This document shows, one piece after another, positions 7,302 to 16,940 of a stretch of 64,000 nt of DNA; position 1 is the stretch's first letter; the number at the start of each line of letters is the position of its first letter. This DNA is from Zoogloea sp. (GTDB lineage: Bacteria > Pseudomonadota > Gammaproteobacteria > Burkholderiales > Rhodocyclaceae), in assembly GCF_023150065.1 (NCBI RefSeq), contig NZ_JAKLLN010000012.1, positions 85,995 to 149,994 of the forward strand. The letters are read 5' to 3'. A program made the position numbers and the translations under genes. The notes under the pieces were generated by a model. The model saw only the letters and a list, made by a program, of their open reading frames with translations, had not been told where the DNA came from and did no database searches.

Positions 7302-9482
7302 ATGGACGAACTCAAGCAAGTCTTTCTGCAGGAAAGCAACGAGCAGCTCGATGCCCTCGAGGCGCTGCTGCTCGAGCTGGAAGCCCGCCCCGACGACGAG
7401 ACCACCCTCAACGGCATCTTCCGGGCTGCCCACACCATCAAGGGTGCGGCCGGGATGGTCGAGTGTGCGGCGGTGGAGTCCTTCGCCCACGTGGTCGAGA
7501 ACGTGCTCGACCGCCTGCGCAACCACGAGATCGCGGTGAGCACCGAGCTCGCTGCCCTGATGCTGGCCTGTACCGACCAGTTGCGCGTGCTGGTGGCCGA
7601 CGAAGCCGGCGTCGCCGACGTGGCGGCGGAGGAGATCCAGGCCCGTACGGCTGCCCTGCTGGCCCGGTTGGGCGAGTACGGTCCGGCTGCGGTCGGCGGG
7701 CAGGTGTCTGCCAGCCCCAAGGCCAGCGAGCCCGGAGTGCAGCGTATCCCCGCGCGGCATGCGGGCCACACCTGCTGGCACATCTCGGTGCGCTTCGGCC
7801 CCGATGTGCTGCGCCAGGGCATGGACCCGGAGAACTTCCTGCGCTTCCTCGAGACGGTGGGCAACATCCGCCACATCGAGACCCTGGCCGACGGCATGCC
7901 CGCCGCCGAGGCGATGGACCCGGAGCTGTGCTACCTGGGCTTCGAGATCGCCCTCGAGTCGGCTGCCGACAAGCAGGCCATCGAGGACGTCTTCGCCTTC
8001 GTGCGGGACGAATGCCGGCTGGCCATCCTGCCGCCGGACAGCAAGGTGGGCGACTACCTGAAGCTCATCGACAGCCTGCCCGAGGACAGCCTGCGCCTGG
8101 GCGAGATCCTGGTGCGGGTCGGTGCCCTCACCGCCGACGAGCTGGCCGAGGGGCTGCGCGCCCAGGCCACCCCGGCCTCCGCCGACAGCGCCCCCGAGGG
8201 CACGCCCATTGGCGAGATCCTGGTGGCCCGCCAGGTGGTGCAGCCCGAGATTGTTGCCGCCGCGGTAGCCAAGCAGACCCAGGTCAGTGAAAAGAAGGCC
8301 CATGACGCCAAACTCATCCGCGTACCGGCGGACAAGCTCGACCACCTGATCAACCTGGTGGGCGAGCTGGTGATTGCCGGTGCCGCCACCAGCCTGCTGG
8401 CCCACACCCGGCGCGACGGCGAGCTGATCGAATCCTCGTCCCTGCTGACCCGCCTGGTGGAGGAGATCCGCGACGCCTCCCTGCAGCTGCGCACGGTGCA
8501 GATCGGCGAGACCTTCAACCGCTTCCAGCGCCTGGTACGCGATGCCTGCAAGGACCTGGGCAAGGACGTGGAGCTGGTGATCTCCGGCGGCGAGACCGAA
8601 CTCGACAAGTCCATCGTCGAGAAGATCGGCGACCCCCTGATGCACCTGGTGCGCAACAGCCTCGATCACGGCATCGAAGCCCCCGCCGTACGCGAGGCTG
8701 CCGGCAAGAGCCCGCGGGGCACCCTGTCCCTCAACGCCTATCACGATGCCGGCAACATCGTCATCGAGGTGGCCGACGACGGCGCCGGCCTCAACCGCGA
8801 GCGCATCCTCGCCAAGGCCGTCGAGCGTGGCCTGGTGGAGCCGGACGTGCACCTGTCCGACCGGGAGGTCTATGACCTCATCTTCGCCCCCGGCCTGTCC
8901 ACCGCCGAGCAGGTGACCAACCTGTCCGGCCGCGGGGTGGGCATGGACGTGGTGCGGCGCAACCTGCAGGCCCTGCGGGGCACCATCAACGTGGACAGCC
9001 ACCCGGGGCAGGGCACGCGCCTGACCCTGCGCCTGCCCCTCACGCTGGCCATCATCGACGGCTTCCTGGTGGTGTCGGCCAACCGCTCCTATGTGATTCC
9101 CCTCGACGCCGTGGTGGAGTGCATCGAGCGCCCCGTCACCGAGCACGACCGCAACTACTTCAACCTGCGCGGCCAGGTGCTGCCGGCGGTGTGTCTGCGG
9201 GAAAGCTTCAAGCTGCCCGGCGAGCGCCCGGCCCGGGAGAGCGTGGTGGTGGTGCAGTACGCCGGCCAGCGCGCCGGCATCGTGGTGGACCGCCTGGCCG
9301 GCGAGCTGCAGGCGGTGATCAAGCCCCTGGGGGCGATCTTCCGCCACCTCCAGGGCATCGGCGGATCGACCATCCTGGGCAGTGGCGAGGTGGCCCTGAT
9401 CCTCGACATTTCCGCCCTCATCAAGATTTCCGGCCAGGCTGAGCAGCGCCTCCTGGCCCGCCCTGAACAACGTAACGCCTGA
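7302..9482 (+). CDS. cheA: Chemotaxis histidine kinase CheA with MshEN-like insert
   Basis: 726 residues. The HPt domain has phospho-acceptor His44 (AAHTIKGAAGM). Residues about 145-260 form a P2-like region (HTCWHISVRFGPDVL). Residues 265-288 and 302-325 are two copies of an MshEN/GspE-N-like 24-residue motif (RLGEILV..G.L....L...L..Q; the second begins PIGEILV and is degenerate). Then come the dimerization helices (about 340-400), the ATPase with 'LVRNSLDHGIEAP' and 'GRGVGMDVVRRN', and a C-terminal CheW-like domain. It autophosphorylates under receptor control and passes phosphate to CheY and CheB. MshEN domains elsewhere bind cyclic di-GMP, so this kinase may read that messenger (inference). 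Confidence 0.95.
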   Translation: MDELKQVFLQESNEQLDALEALLLELEARPDDETTLNGIFRAAHTIKGAAGMVECAAVESFAHVVENVLDRLRNHEIAVSTELAALMLACTDQLRVLVADEAGVADVAAEEIQARTAALLARLGEYGPAAVGGQVSASPKASEPGVQRIPARHAGHTCWHISVRFGPDVLRQGMDPENFLRFLETVGNIRHIETLADGMPAAEAMDPELCYLGFEIALESAADKQAIEDVFAFVRDECRLAILPPDSKVGDYLKLIDSLPEDSLRLGEILVRVGALTADELAEGLRAQATPASADSAPEGTPIGEILVARQVVQPEIVAAAVAKQTQVSEKKAHDAKLIRVPADKLDHLINLVGELVIAGAATSLLAHTRRDGELIESSSLLTRLVEEIRDASLQLRTVQIGETFNRFQRLVRDACKDLGKDVELVISGGETELDKSIVEKIGDPLMHLVRNSLDHGIEAPAVREAAGKSPRGTLSLNAYHDAGNIVIEVADDGAGLNRERILAKAVERGLVEPDVHLSDREVYDLIFAPGLSTAEQVTNLSGRGVGMDVVRRNLQALRGTINVDSHPGQGTRLTLRLPLTLAIIDGFLVVSANRSYVIPLDAVVECIERPVTEHDRNYFNLRGQVLPAVCLRESFKLPGERPARESVVVVQYAGQRAGIVVDRLAGELQAVIKPLGAIFRHLQGIGGSTILGSGEVALILDISALIKISGQAEQRLLARPEQRNA

Positions 9483-9506
9483 ATATTCAGCAACTGGAGA
9501 GTCATC

Positions 9507-11966
9507 ATGTTCAAAAACCTGAAGATCGGAGTACGGCTGGGGATGGGGTTTGCCTTCCTGCTGCTGTTGCTGGTGGTGATCTCGACCCTGTCGATCTCGC
9601 GCATCAATACGCTCAACGGCCAGATCGGCCAGCTGGCCGAAGAACGATTGCCGAAGATCGTGCAGACGGAGGAGATCCGGATGAACGTGCAGCTTGTCGG
9701 CCGCGCCGTGCGCAACATGATCATGACCACCGACAAGGCCCTGGAGAAGAAGCAGCTCGAGGACATTGCGAAGTACCGCAGCCGCAACGGTGAGATCCTG
9801 CAGCAGCTGGCGCCGCTGACCCGAACCGAAAAGGGCAAGGCGTTGCTGACCGCGGCCACCGAGGCCCGGGGCCGCTTCAATACCGTGATCGAGCGGCTGC
9901 TGCCTCTCGCCGATACCTCCTCGCCCCAGTACAACCAGGACAAGGCCGTTCAGCTGCTGTTTGGGGAGTACGCCGAGGTGGCTGGTGCGTATAACGGCGC
10001 GCTGGAAGCCTTTTCCAAGTTCCAGATCGACAGCGGCAAGCGGACCGGTGAGGAGGCGGTGGCGCTGGCGGCGTCAGCGCAGACCACCCTGATTGTCCTT
10101 GCGGTGACCTCCATCCTGCTGGCCGTCCTCATGGCCTTCCTGCTCACCCGCAGCATCACCCAGCCGGTTGGACAGGTGGTGGATGCGGCCAAGAAGATGG
10201 CGGTTGGCGATTTCAACTTCACCCTCAAGAGCGATGCGAAGGACGAGGTCGGGCAGGTGGTCCAGGCGGTCGAGGCCGTCCAGCACGCCGTCCAGTCCAT
10301 GTCTGCCGATGCTTCCGTGCTGGTCGCGGCGGCGGTGGAAGGCCGCCTCGCCACCCGCGCTGATGCGAGCAAGCACCAGGGTGATTTCCGCAAGATCGTC
10401 GAAGGCGTCAACAACACCCTCGATGCCGTGATCAATCCCCTCAACGTGGCGGCCAACTACGTGGACCGCATCTCCAAGGGCGACATCCCGGCGAAGATCA
10501 GCGACAGCTACAACGGCGATTTCAACACCATCAAGAACAACCTCAACACCTGCATCGACGCAGTGGACAAGCTGGTGGCCGATGCGGGCGTGCTGTCCAG
10601 GGCCGCGGTGGAAGGCCGTCTCGCCACCCGGGCCGATGCCACCCAGCATCAGGGTGACTTCCGCAAGATCGTCGAAGGCGTCAACCAGACCCTCGACTCG
10701 GTCATCGGCCCCCTCAACGTGGCGGCCAACTATGTGGACCGCATCTCCAAGGGCGACATCCCGGCGAAGATCAGCGACAGCTACAACGGCGACTTCAACA
10801 CCATCAAGAACAACCTCAACACCTGCATCGACGCAGTGGGCAAGCTGGTGGCCGATGCCAACCTGTTGTCCGCAGCGGCCATCGCCGGGCGCCTTGAAAC
10901 CCGCGCCGACGCCAGCCAGCACCAGGGTGATTTCCGGAAGATCGTGGATGGGGTGAATGGCACCCTGGATGCCATCGTCGGGCCGATCAACGAGGTGCGC
11001 CGCATCATGAGCGCCATCGAGCAGGGTGACCTGACCCAGAACATCGCCAACGACTACCAGGGCGACTTCAAGGCCCTGAAGGAAGCGGTGAACAACACCG
11101 TGGCCAAGCTCTCCGACACCATCACCCAGGTGCGCACCGCCGCCGATGCCCTGACCAACGCTTCCGGCCAGGTCTCGGCCACCGCCCAGAGCCTGTCCCA
11201 GTCCTCGTCGGAGCAGGCTGCCAGCGTGGAAGAGTCGTCCGCCTCGGTGGAGCAGATGTCGGCCTCCATCAACCAGAACGCCGAGAACGCCAAGGTTACC
11301 GACAGCATGGCCTCCAAGGCCGCAGTGGAAGCCACCGAGGGCGGCGACGCGGTGAAGAACACCGTCGACGCCATGAAGAAGATCGCCCAGAAGATCGGCA
11401 TCATCGACGACATCGCCTATCAGACCAACCTGCTGGCCCTCAACGCGGCCATCGAGGCCGCCCGGGCCGGCGAGCACGGCAAGGGCTTTGCGGTGGTGGC
11501 GGCGGAAGTGCGCAAGCTGGCCGAGCGCAGCCAGGTGGCAGCCCAGGAGATCGGTGGGCTGGCCGGTGATTCCGTCGGCCTGGCCGAGCGTGCCGGGCAT
11601 CTGCTGGACGAGATCGTGCCGTCCATCCGCAAGACCTCCGACCTGGTGCAGGAGATCGCCTCTGCGTCCCAGGAGCAGTCGTCCGGCGTGGCCCAGATCA
11701 ACAACGCCATGAACCAGCTCAACCAGGCCACCCAGCAGAACGCCTCGGCTTCCGAGGAGCTGGCGGCCACGGCTGAAGAGCTGGGCGGCCAGGCCGAGCA
11801 GTTGCAGCAGCTGATGCTGTTCTTCACCATCGACGAGCGCAACATGGGCCGTGGTGCTGCCCGACCGGCGGCCGCCAGTGCGCCGCGCAATGCTCCCGCC
11901 AAGCCCCGCGGCGGGGCCCGGGTGGCCGGCTTTGCGTTCAACGAGAACGACTTCGAGAAGTTCTGA
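9507..11966 (+). CDS. Methyl-accepting chemotaxis protein with poly-HAMP-like tandem repeats
   Basis: 819 residues. The first membrane segment is at about 11-31, a four-helix-bundle type periplasmic sensor spans about 32-190, and the second membrane segment is at 192-213, followed by HAMP ([21 protein letters not shown]). Then come three tandem units of 91 residues (from residue 271), each with 'HQGDFRKIV(E/D)GVN' and a downstream HAMP-like half. The DNA of units 1 and 2 is nearly identical. The signalling tip '[21 protein letters not shown]' is complete. The tail is low-complexity and ends NENDFEKF. Gap to cheA is 24 bases with GGAG, so same operon. Confidence 0.93.
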   Translation: MFKNLKIGVRLGMGFAFLLLLLVVISTLSISRINTLNGQIGQLAEERLPKIVQTEEIRMNVQLVGRAVRNMIMTTDKALEKKQLEDIAKYRSRNGEILQQLAPLTRTEKGKALLTAATEARGRFNTVIERLLPLADTSSPQYNQDKAVQLLFGEYAEVAGAYNGALEAFSKFQIDSGKRTGEEAVALAASAQTTLIVLAVTSILLAVLMAFLLTRSITQPVGQVVDAAKKMAVGDFNFTLKSDAKDEVGQVVQAVEAVQHAVQSMSADASVLVAAAVEGRLATRADASKHQGDFRKIVEGVNNTLDAVINPLNVAANYVDRISKGDIPAKISDSYNGDFNTIKNNLNTCIDAVDKLVADAGVLSRAAVEGRLATRADATQHQGDFRKIVEGVNQTLDSVIGPLNVAANYVDRISKGDIPAKISDSYNGDFNTIKNNLNTCIDAVGKLVADANLLSAAAIAGRLETRADASQHQGDFRKIVDGVNGTLDAIVGPINEVRRIMSAIEQGDLTQNIANDYQGDFKALKEAVNNTVAKLSDTITQVRTAADALTNASGQVSATAQSLSQSSSEQAASVEESSASVEQMSASINQNAENAKVTDSMASKAAVEATEGGDAVKNTVDAMKKIAQKIGIIDDIAYQTNLLALNAAIEAARAGEHGKGFAVVAAEVRKLAERSQVAAQEIGGLAGDSVGLAERAGHLLDEIVPSIRKTSDLVQEIASASQEQSSGVAQINNAMNQLNQATQQNASASEELAATAEELGGQAEQLQQLMLFFTIDERNMGRGAARPAAASAPRNAPAKPRGGARVAGFAFNENDFEKF
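10317..11135 (+). repeat. Three tandem 273-bp repeats inside the receptor gene
   Basis: Period 273 bases (91 codons): units at 10317-10589, 10590-10862 and a diverged third at 10863-11135. Over 10461-10564 versus 10734-10837 the first two copies differ at about one base in 104, far closer than protein constraint alone requires. This indicates recent duplication or ongoing gene conversion. Confidence 0.85.
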
Positions 11967-11987
11967 GCGGCGAGAAGGAGCCCGACC

Positions 11988-12563
11988 ATGTCCACGCTGC
12001 CCACCGCGGCGGGCACTCCAGCCACCCCTGGCGCCAAGGCGCAGGTGGTGGAGGCCAGCCCCGCCCAGTACCTCACCTTCCAGCTCGGCGGCGAGATGTT
12101 TGCCGTCGGCATCCTCAACATCAAGGAGATCATCGAGTACGGCACCGTCACCGAGATCCCCATGGTGCCGCCCTTCATCCGCGGGGTGATCAACCTGCGC
12201 GGGGCGGTAGTGCCGGTGATCGACCTGGCCAGCCGCTTCGGCGGCAAACGCTCGGAGATCTCCCGGCGCACCTGCATCGTCATCATCGAGCTGTCCGAGA
12301 ACGACGAGCGCCAGGACGTGGGCGTGGTGGTCGATGCCGTGTCGGAGGTGCTGGAGATCCCGGCCTCCGAGATCGAGCCGCCGCCGTCTTTCGGGGCCCG
12401 CATCCGGGCCGACTTCATCCGCGGCATGGGCAAGGTGAATGGCAGGTTCGTGATCATCCTCGAGGTGGCCAAGGTGCTGTCGGTGGATGAGATCGCCTCC
12501 CTGTCGCAGCTGGCGACCGAGTCCGTCGCCGACAGCCAGGCCGGCGCCGTGGCTCAGGACTGA
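11988..12563 (+). CDS. cheW: Chemotaxis coupling protein CheW
   Basis: 191 residues. CheW links receptors to CheA in the signalling array. Conserved CheW elements are visible: 'YLTFQLGGEMFAVGILNIKEII', 'PMVPPFIRGVINLRGAVVPVIDL' and 'VGVVVDAVSEVLEIP'. It is somewhat longer than E. coli CheW because of an N-terminal Ala/Thr/Pro-rich extension (about 25 residues) and a polar tail. It starts 21 bases after the receptor gene with an AAGGAG ribosome-binding site. Confidence 0.95.
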   Translation: MSTLPTAAGTPATPGAKAQVVEASPAQYLTFQLGGEMFAVGILNIKEIIEYGTVTEIPMVPPFIRGVINLRGAVVPVIDLASRFGGKRSEISRRTCIVIIELSENDERQDVGVVVDAVSEVLEIPASEIEPPPSFGARIRADFIRGMGKVNGRFVIILEVAKVLSVDEIASLSQLATESVADSQAGAVAQD

Positions 12564-12585
12564 GCGCGGGCAGCCGCAGGCCATC

Positions 12586-13176
12586 ATGGACTACGCCAGC
12601 CTGCCGGCCCGGGAGATCGAGCGCTTGTCCCGCAACGTGGCCCCGGGCGCCTGGGCCGTGGAGCGGGAGCGGCCCCTGTCCACCCTGCTCGGCTCCTGCG
12701 TCGCGGTGTGCCTGTACGATGCCCAGGCCCGGGTGGGCGGCCTCAACCATTTCATGCTGCCCAATCTGCAGCGCAGCGCCCACAGCGAGGTGGATGCCTT
12801 GCTGGCCGGCGATTACGCCATGGAGGCCCTGCTCAACGCCCTGCTCGCCCAGGGGGCGAAGAAGCCGCGCATCCAGGCCAAGGCCTTCGGCGGTGGCACC
12901 ATCATCGAGACCGCCGGGCAATCCCTGGCCATCGGCCAGCGCAACGCTCGCTTCGCCCGCGACTGGCTGCAGCGGGAGGGCATCCCCGTGGTGGCCTCCG
13001 ACTTTCTCGGCCCGTGGTCGCGCAAGCTGCTGTTCCTGCCCTCCAATGGCGATGCCTGGTGCAAGCGCATCGTCACCTCCCACGCCACCGCAGAGGTCAT
13101 TGCCCGCGAGGAGCGCGCCTATGCGGCGACCCTCGTCAAGCCCCAGGCGGCGGACGACAACGTAGAACTGTTTTGA
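12586..13176 (+). CDS. cheD: Chemoreceptor glutamine deamidase CheD (first copy)
   Basis: 196 residues from ATG 12586. CheD deamidates receptor glutamines and can interact with CheC-type phosphatases. The catalytic Cys38 (LLGSCVAVCLYD) and His55 (GGLNHFMLP) are present, as is 'KAFGGGTII' and 'GPWSRKLLFLPSNGD'. The tail is extended and ends NVELF, the same last four residues as the first receptor of the operon (PVELF). The start was chosen downstream of the cheW stop; an earlier in-frame ATG would overlap cheW by 77 bases. A second cheD lies two genes downstream. Confidence 0.93.
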   Translation: MDYASLPAREIERLSRNVAPGAWAVERERPLSTLLGSCVAVCLYDAQARVGGLNHFMLPNLQRSAHSEVDALLAGDYAMEALLNALLAQGAKKPRIQAKAFGGGTIIETAGQSLAIGQRNARFARDWLQREGIPVVASDFLGPWSRKLLFLPSNGDAWCKRIVTSHATAEVIAREERAYAATLVKPQAADDNVELF

Positions 13177-13184
13177 GCCTGCCC

Positions 13185-14018
13185 ATGAACGGCCCCGCCG
13201 CCGGGCACCCGTCGGGTGCCGCCATCACCGACCAGGAATTCGCCCTGTTCCAGCGCCTGATCTACAAGATCGCCGGCATCAGCCTGTCGGATGCCAAGAA
13301 GGTGCTGCTGGTCGGCCGCCTCGCCAAGCGCCTCAAGCACTACGGGCTTCCCACCTTTTCCCAGTATTACCGCATGCTCGCCACCGGCCAGCACCCGGAG
13401 GAGCTGCAGGTGATGGTGGATCTGCTCACCACCAACGAGACCTACTTCTTCCGCGAGCCGCGCCACTTCGAGTTTCTCCGCGACGAGATCATCCGCCCGC
13501 GGCGCAGTCCGGCGCCCTTCCGGGTGTGGAGCGCCGCCTGTTCCACCGGCGAGGAGGTGTATACCCTGGCCATGCTGCTCGCCGAGACCCTGCCCAACGC
13601 CCCCTGGGAGGTGGTCGGTTCGGACATCAGCACCCAGGTGCTGGCCAAGGCCGAGGCAGGGCATTACCCCCTCGACCGCAACGAGGGCATTCCCCCGGCC
13701 TACCTGGTCAAGTATTGTTTGAAGGGGGTGCGCGCCCAAAGCGGCAGTTTCCTCATCACGCCGGAGCTCAAGCGTCGCACACATTTCCAGCAGGTGAACC
13801 TGACCCTGCCGGTGGATGCCGGGATCGGCGACTTCGAGGTAATCTTCCTGCGTAACGTGATGATCTATTTCGACATGGACACCAAGCGCAAGGTCGTGGC
13901 CAACCTGCTGCCCCGCCTCAAGTCGGGCGGGCACCTGATCATCGGTCACTCGGAGACCCTCAACGGCATCCAGCAGGGCCTGGAACCGGTGCGGGCGACC
14001 ATCTACCGCAAGCCATGA
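13185..14018 (+). CDS. cheR: Chemoreceptor methyltransferase CheR
   Basis: 277 residues. It methylates receptor glutamates using S-adenosylmethionine to set adaptation. Visible features: the N-terminal helical domain 'FQRLIYKIAGISLSDAKKVLLVGRL', 'TTNETYFFREPRHFEFLRDEI', the SAM motif 'FRVWSAACSTGEEVYTLAM', 'DISTQVLAKAEAGHY' and 'VIFLRNVMIYFD'. A TTG at 13173 overlapping the cheD1 stop is an alternative start. The cheR stop overlaps the start of the second cheD (ATGA). Confidence 0.95.
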   Translation: MNGPAAGHPSGAAITDQEFALFQRLIYKIAGISLSDAKKVLLVGRLAKRLKHYGLPTFSQYYRMLATGQHPEELQVMVDLLTTNETYFFREPRHFEFLRDEIIRPRRSPAPFRVWSAACSTGEEVYTLAMLLAETLPNAPWEVVGSDISTQVLAKAEAGHYPLDRNEGIPPAYLVKYCLKGVRAQSGSFLITPELKRRTHFQQVNLTLPVDAGIGDFEVIFLRNVMIYFDMDTKRKVVANLLPRLKSGGHLIIGHSETLNGIQQGLEPVRATIYRKP

Positions 14019-14515
14019 TCGAGCTGGCCGACGACATCCACGAGGTGTTCCTGCAACCGGGCGACTTTCATTTCGGGGGGGGACGCACGCGCCTGTCCAC
14101 TCTGCTCGGGTCGTGCATCTCCATCACCCTGTGGCACCCGAGGCGCCTGATCGGCGGCATGTGCCACTACATGCTGCCGGGGCGCGGCCGCGTCATGGAT
14201 GCCCCCCTGGACGGGCGCTACGCCGACGAGGCCCTGACCCTGTTCGACCAGGCCGTGGCCCGTGCGGCGAGCCGGCCGGCGGAGTACCAGGTGAAGGTCT
14301 TCGGGGGCGGCAACATGCTCGCCCGCGATGGCGCGGCGCCCCGGGTGATGGACATCGCCAGCCGCAACGTGGACCGCGCCCATGAACTGCTGGCCCGCCA
14401 CGGCTATCACCCCACGGTGACCCACTGCGGCGGCCAGGGCCACCGCAAGCTGATCTTCGATCTGTGGACCGGCCATGTCTGGATGGCCCACCGCCCCCTG
14501 GAGGGCAGACTTTGA
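14015..14515 (+). CDS. cheD: Chemoreceptor glutamine deamidase CheD (second copy)
   Basis: 166 residues, starting inside the cheR stop codon (ATGA overlap). Catalytic Cys34 ([14 protein letters not shown]) and His51 (GGMCHYMLP) are retained, along with '[10 protein letters not shown]' and '[16 protein letters not shown]', so it should be active. It is only distantly similar to CheD1 outside the active-site blocks and lacks the NVELF tail. The cheR-cheD-cheB order is the usual one, so this is probably the ancestral operon copy and CheD1 the extra one (inference). Confidence 0.93.
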   Translation: MIELADDIHEVFLQPGDFHFGGGRTRLSTLLGSCISITLWHPRRLIGGMCHYMLPGRGRVMDAPLDGRYADEALTLFDQAVARAASRPAEYQVKVFGGGNMLARDGAAPRVMDIASRNVDRAHELLARHGYHPTVTHCGGQGHRKLIFDLWTGHVWMAHRPLEGRL

Positions 14516-15594
14516 TCGCCCGCAAGCCCATCCGCGTGATGATCGTGGACGACTCGGCCATCGTGCGCCAGGTGGCCAGCGAGGCCATCGCCGCGCAGAC
14601 CGACATGCAGGTGCTGGCCACTGCCTCGGACCCGCTCTTTGCCATCGACAAGATGCGCAAGGAATGGCCGGACGTGATCGTCCTCGACATCGAGATGCCG
14701 CGCATGGATGGGCTGACCTTCCTGCGCAAGCTGATGGCCAAGCGTCCGACCCCGGTAGTGATCTGCTCGTCCCTGGTGGACCGGGGCGCCAAGGCCAGCT
14801 TCGATGCCCTGGCGGCCGGTGCGGTGAGTCTGGTGGCCAAGCCCAAGGTGGGGGTCCGGCAGTTTTTGCAGGACGAGAGCGAGAGCCTGGTGGCCGCCGT
14901 GCGTGCTGCCGCGGGGGCACGCCTGCGCCAGGGGGTGCCCCCGCCGCCGCGTCCCAAGCTGACCCTCGATGATCTGCCCGCCGGGCCGCGGCTGGCCGCC
15001 ACGAGCGACCGGACCCGGGTGGTGGCCATCGGCACCTCCACCGGCGGCACCCAGGCCCTGGAGGCGGTGCTGACCAGCCTGCCCGAGGCGGTGCCGGGCA
15101 TCGTCGTGGTGCAGCACATGCCGGCGGGCTTCACCGACATGTTTGCCCGGCGCCTCGACGGCCTGGCGCGCATCCGGGTGCGCGAGGCGCGCCCGGGGGA
15201 TCGGGTCGAGCCTGGCCTGGCGCTGATCGCCCCCGGGGGGCGCCACCTGCAGCTGGCCCGGGATGGGGGCGGCTACCATGTGGGGGTGGTGGACGGGCCC
15301 CTCATCAATCGCCACAAGCCCTCGGTGGATGTGCTGTTCCGCTCGGTGGCCCGAACGGCCGGGGCACGCGCCCTGGGCATCATCATGACCGGCATGGGCG
15401 ACGACGGAGCCCTGGGCCTCAGGGAGATGCACGATGCCGGCGCCACCACCATTGCCGAGGCCGAGGAGACCTGCGTGGTCTTCGGCATGCCCAAGGAGGC
15501 CATCCAGCGGGGGGCGGTGGACAGCGTGCTGCCGCTCCACGACATTGCCGCCGGGTTGGTGGCATGGAGCCGCGGGGCCCCGCGCAGCGAGTGA
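14512..15594 (+). CDS. cheB: Chemotaxis methylesterase/glutaminase CheB
   Basis: 360 residues. Receiver domain with phospho-Asp59 ([13 protein letters not shown]) is followed by a linker and the CheB methylesterase domain with the triad Ser176 (IGTSTGGTQ), His202 (VVQHMPAGF) and Asp298 ([10 protein letters not shown]). It removes receptor methyl groups when phosphorylated by CheA. The TTG start at 14512 overlaps the cheD2 stop (TTGA), matching the coupling seen elsewhere in the operon; an in-frame ATG at 14464 would overlap cheD2 by 52 bases and is less likely. Last gene of the operon, convergent with the HD-GYP gene. Confidence 0.94.
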   Translation: MIARKPIRVMIVDDSAIVRQVASEAIAAQTDMQVLATASDPLFAIDKMRKEWPDVIVLDIEMPRMDGLTFLRKLMAKRPTPVVICSSLVDRGAKASFDALAAGAVSLVAKPKVGVRQFLQDESESLVAAVRAAAGARLRQGVPPPPRPKLTLDDLPAGPRLAATSDRTRVVAIGTSTGGTQALEAVLTSLPEAVPGIVVVQHMPAGFTDMFARRLDGLARIRVREARPGDRVEPGLALIAPGGRHLQLARDGGGYHVGVVDGPLINRHKPSVDVLFRSVARTAGARALGIIMTGMGDDGALGLREMHDAGATTIAEAEETCVVFGMPKEAIQRGAVDSVLPLHDIAAGLVAWSRGAPRSE

Positions 15595-15609
15595 GCGGCG
15601 CGCCGGTGC

Positions 15610-16890
15610 CTATTCCGGCTGACCGTGGAAGTAGCTCAGGCGCCGTCGCGGTGCCAGGTATTCGAGGGCCGCGGGGTCGGCCTCGGCGGGGCGCACCACG
15701 GCGTCCACCTTCACGTCGGGCTCGCTGGCGAGATCGACGATCAGCGCCTCGCTGCGTGGCACGGCCGGGTCGAAGATCATCACCGTGGGGCGCAGCAGGC
15801 GCGTGTGATCCACCGCCACCACCAGCCCCAGGTTGCCGTTGGACAGCTGCACCATGGACCCCGGCGGATAGATGCCGAGCAGGCGCACGAAGCGTTGCAG
15901 CAGGTCGGCGTCCCAGTGCATGTGTTCGCTCTTGAACATCAGGGTCATGGCTTCCGCCGGAGTCACCGCCTTGTCGTGCTGCAGCGGGTTGCACAGGTTG
16001 TCGTAGCGGTTGGTGATGGCGACGATGCGTGCCGCCCTGGACAGGCGGGCCTCGCCCAGGTGGTTCGGATAGCCCTTGCCGTCCACGGTCTCGTGGTGGC
16101 TCAGGATGATGTCGATCACCGCCGGGGGCAGAACTCCCAGGTCCCGGGCCATCTCGGCGCCGTATACGGTATGCAGGCGGAAGAACTCCTCTTCGTGGCG
16201 GTTGCGCTGGGGGTTGCGCAGCACCGCGTCGGGCACCCGGGCCTTGCCGATGTCGTGGAACAGGGCGCCCTCGCCCAGCAGGCGCAGTTCATCCGGTGAC
16301 AGCCCCGCCGAGCGCCCCAGCATCAGCGACAGGATCATCACGTTGAGGGCGTGGAAGTAGGCGTTGTCGTCCGCGACCTTTTCACCCATCAGGTGGAGGA
16401 TCATGCCGGCATCGTCGGCAAAGGCGCCGACCACCTCGTCCACCAGTTCGCGGGCACCCACCACCGAACGTTCCGAAGCGGCGAAGAGGTTGCGCATCAC
16501 GTCGCGGATCTGCTGAGCGGCGCTCTGGTAGTGCTTTTCACACCGGGCGATGAGCTTGCGCTGGTGTGCCACCCGCTCGGCCTGCAGGCGCTTTTCCGCC
16601 AGCGCGGCCAGCTGTTCGGTACTCGGCCGGGCAGGTGTGGCCGGTGAGGAGGCCGTGGGAGATGCGCTGCGTGGGAGGGGTTGGGCCGAACTGCGCTCCG
16701 GCAGATACAGGATGCTCTTCAGGCCGAGCCCGCGCAGGATGTCCACCTGGGCCTGGTCGTGGATGCGGAACTGGTTGAACAGGAAGGGATGGGCCATCCA
16801 GCCCGACGGCAGGCGGATGAACAGCCCGGGCTGCAGCTGGGAAGGGTCGATTGCTGTCACCACTTCGTGGCGACGGGTGAAGGGGGGCAC
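15610..16890 (-). CDS. HD-GYP domain cyclic-di-GMP phosphodiesterase
   Basis: 426 residues. The N-terminal part resembles DUF3391 (PSQLQPGLFIRLP...HPFLFNQFRI), followed by a variable linker (about 68-90) and an HD-GYP domain. The key residues are intact: 'GALFHDIGKARVPD', 'HTVYGAEMA' and 'ILSHHETVDGKGYPNHLGE'. This family hydrolyses cyclic di-GMP and so promotes motility. The GTG start at 16890 is supported by GAGGAG six bases upstream. It sits between the chemotaxis operon and the sensor-kinase operon, convergent with cheB. Confidence 0.93.
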   Translation of the reverse strand: MPPFTRRHEVVTAIDPSQLQPGLFIRLPSGWMAHPFLFNQFRIHDQAQVDILRGLGLKSILYLPERSSAQPLPRSASPTASSPATPARPSTEQLAALAEKRLQAERVAHQRKLIARCEKHYQSAAQQIRDVMRNLFAASERSVVGARELVDEVVGAFADDAGMILHLMGEKVADDNAYFHALNVMILSLMLGRSAGLSPDELRLLGEGALFHDIGKARVPDAVLRNPQRNRHEEEFFRLHTVYGAEMARDLGVLPPAVIDIILSHHETVDGKGYPNHLGEARLSRAARIVAITNRYDNLCNPLQHDKAVTPAEAMTLMFKSEHMHWDADLLQRFVRLLGIYPPGSMVQLSNGNLGLVVAVDHTRLLRPTVMIFDPAVPRSEALIVDLASEPDVKVDAVVRPAEADPAALEYLAPRRRLSYFHGQPE

Positions 16891-16940
16891 GGCGGACTCC
16901 TCGGCAGTACTTCAGGCATAACGGCAGTGTGGCCCGCAGC

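Noticed and set aside
14464..14511. ATG start for CheB 48 bases upstream
   Set aside because: It would overlap the second cheD by 52 bases and add non-conserved residues; the TTG overlapping the stop codon fits the operon's coupling pattern.
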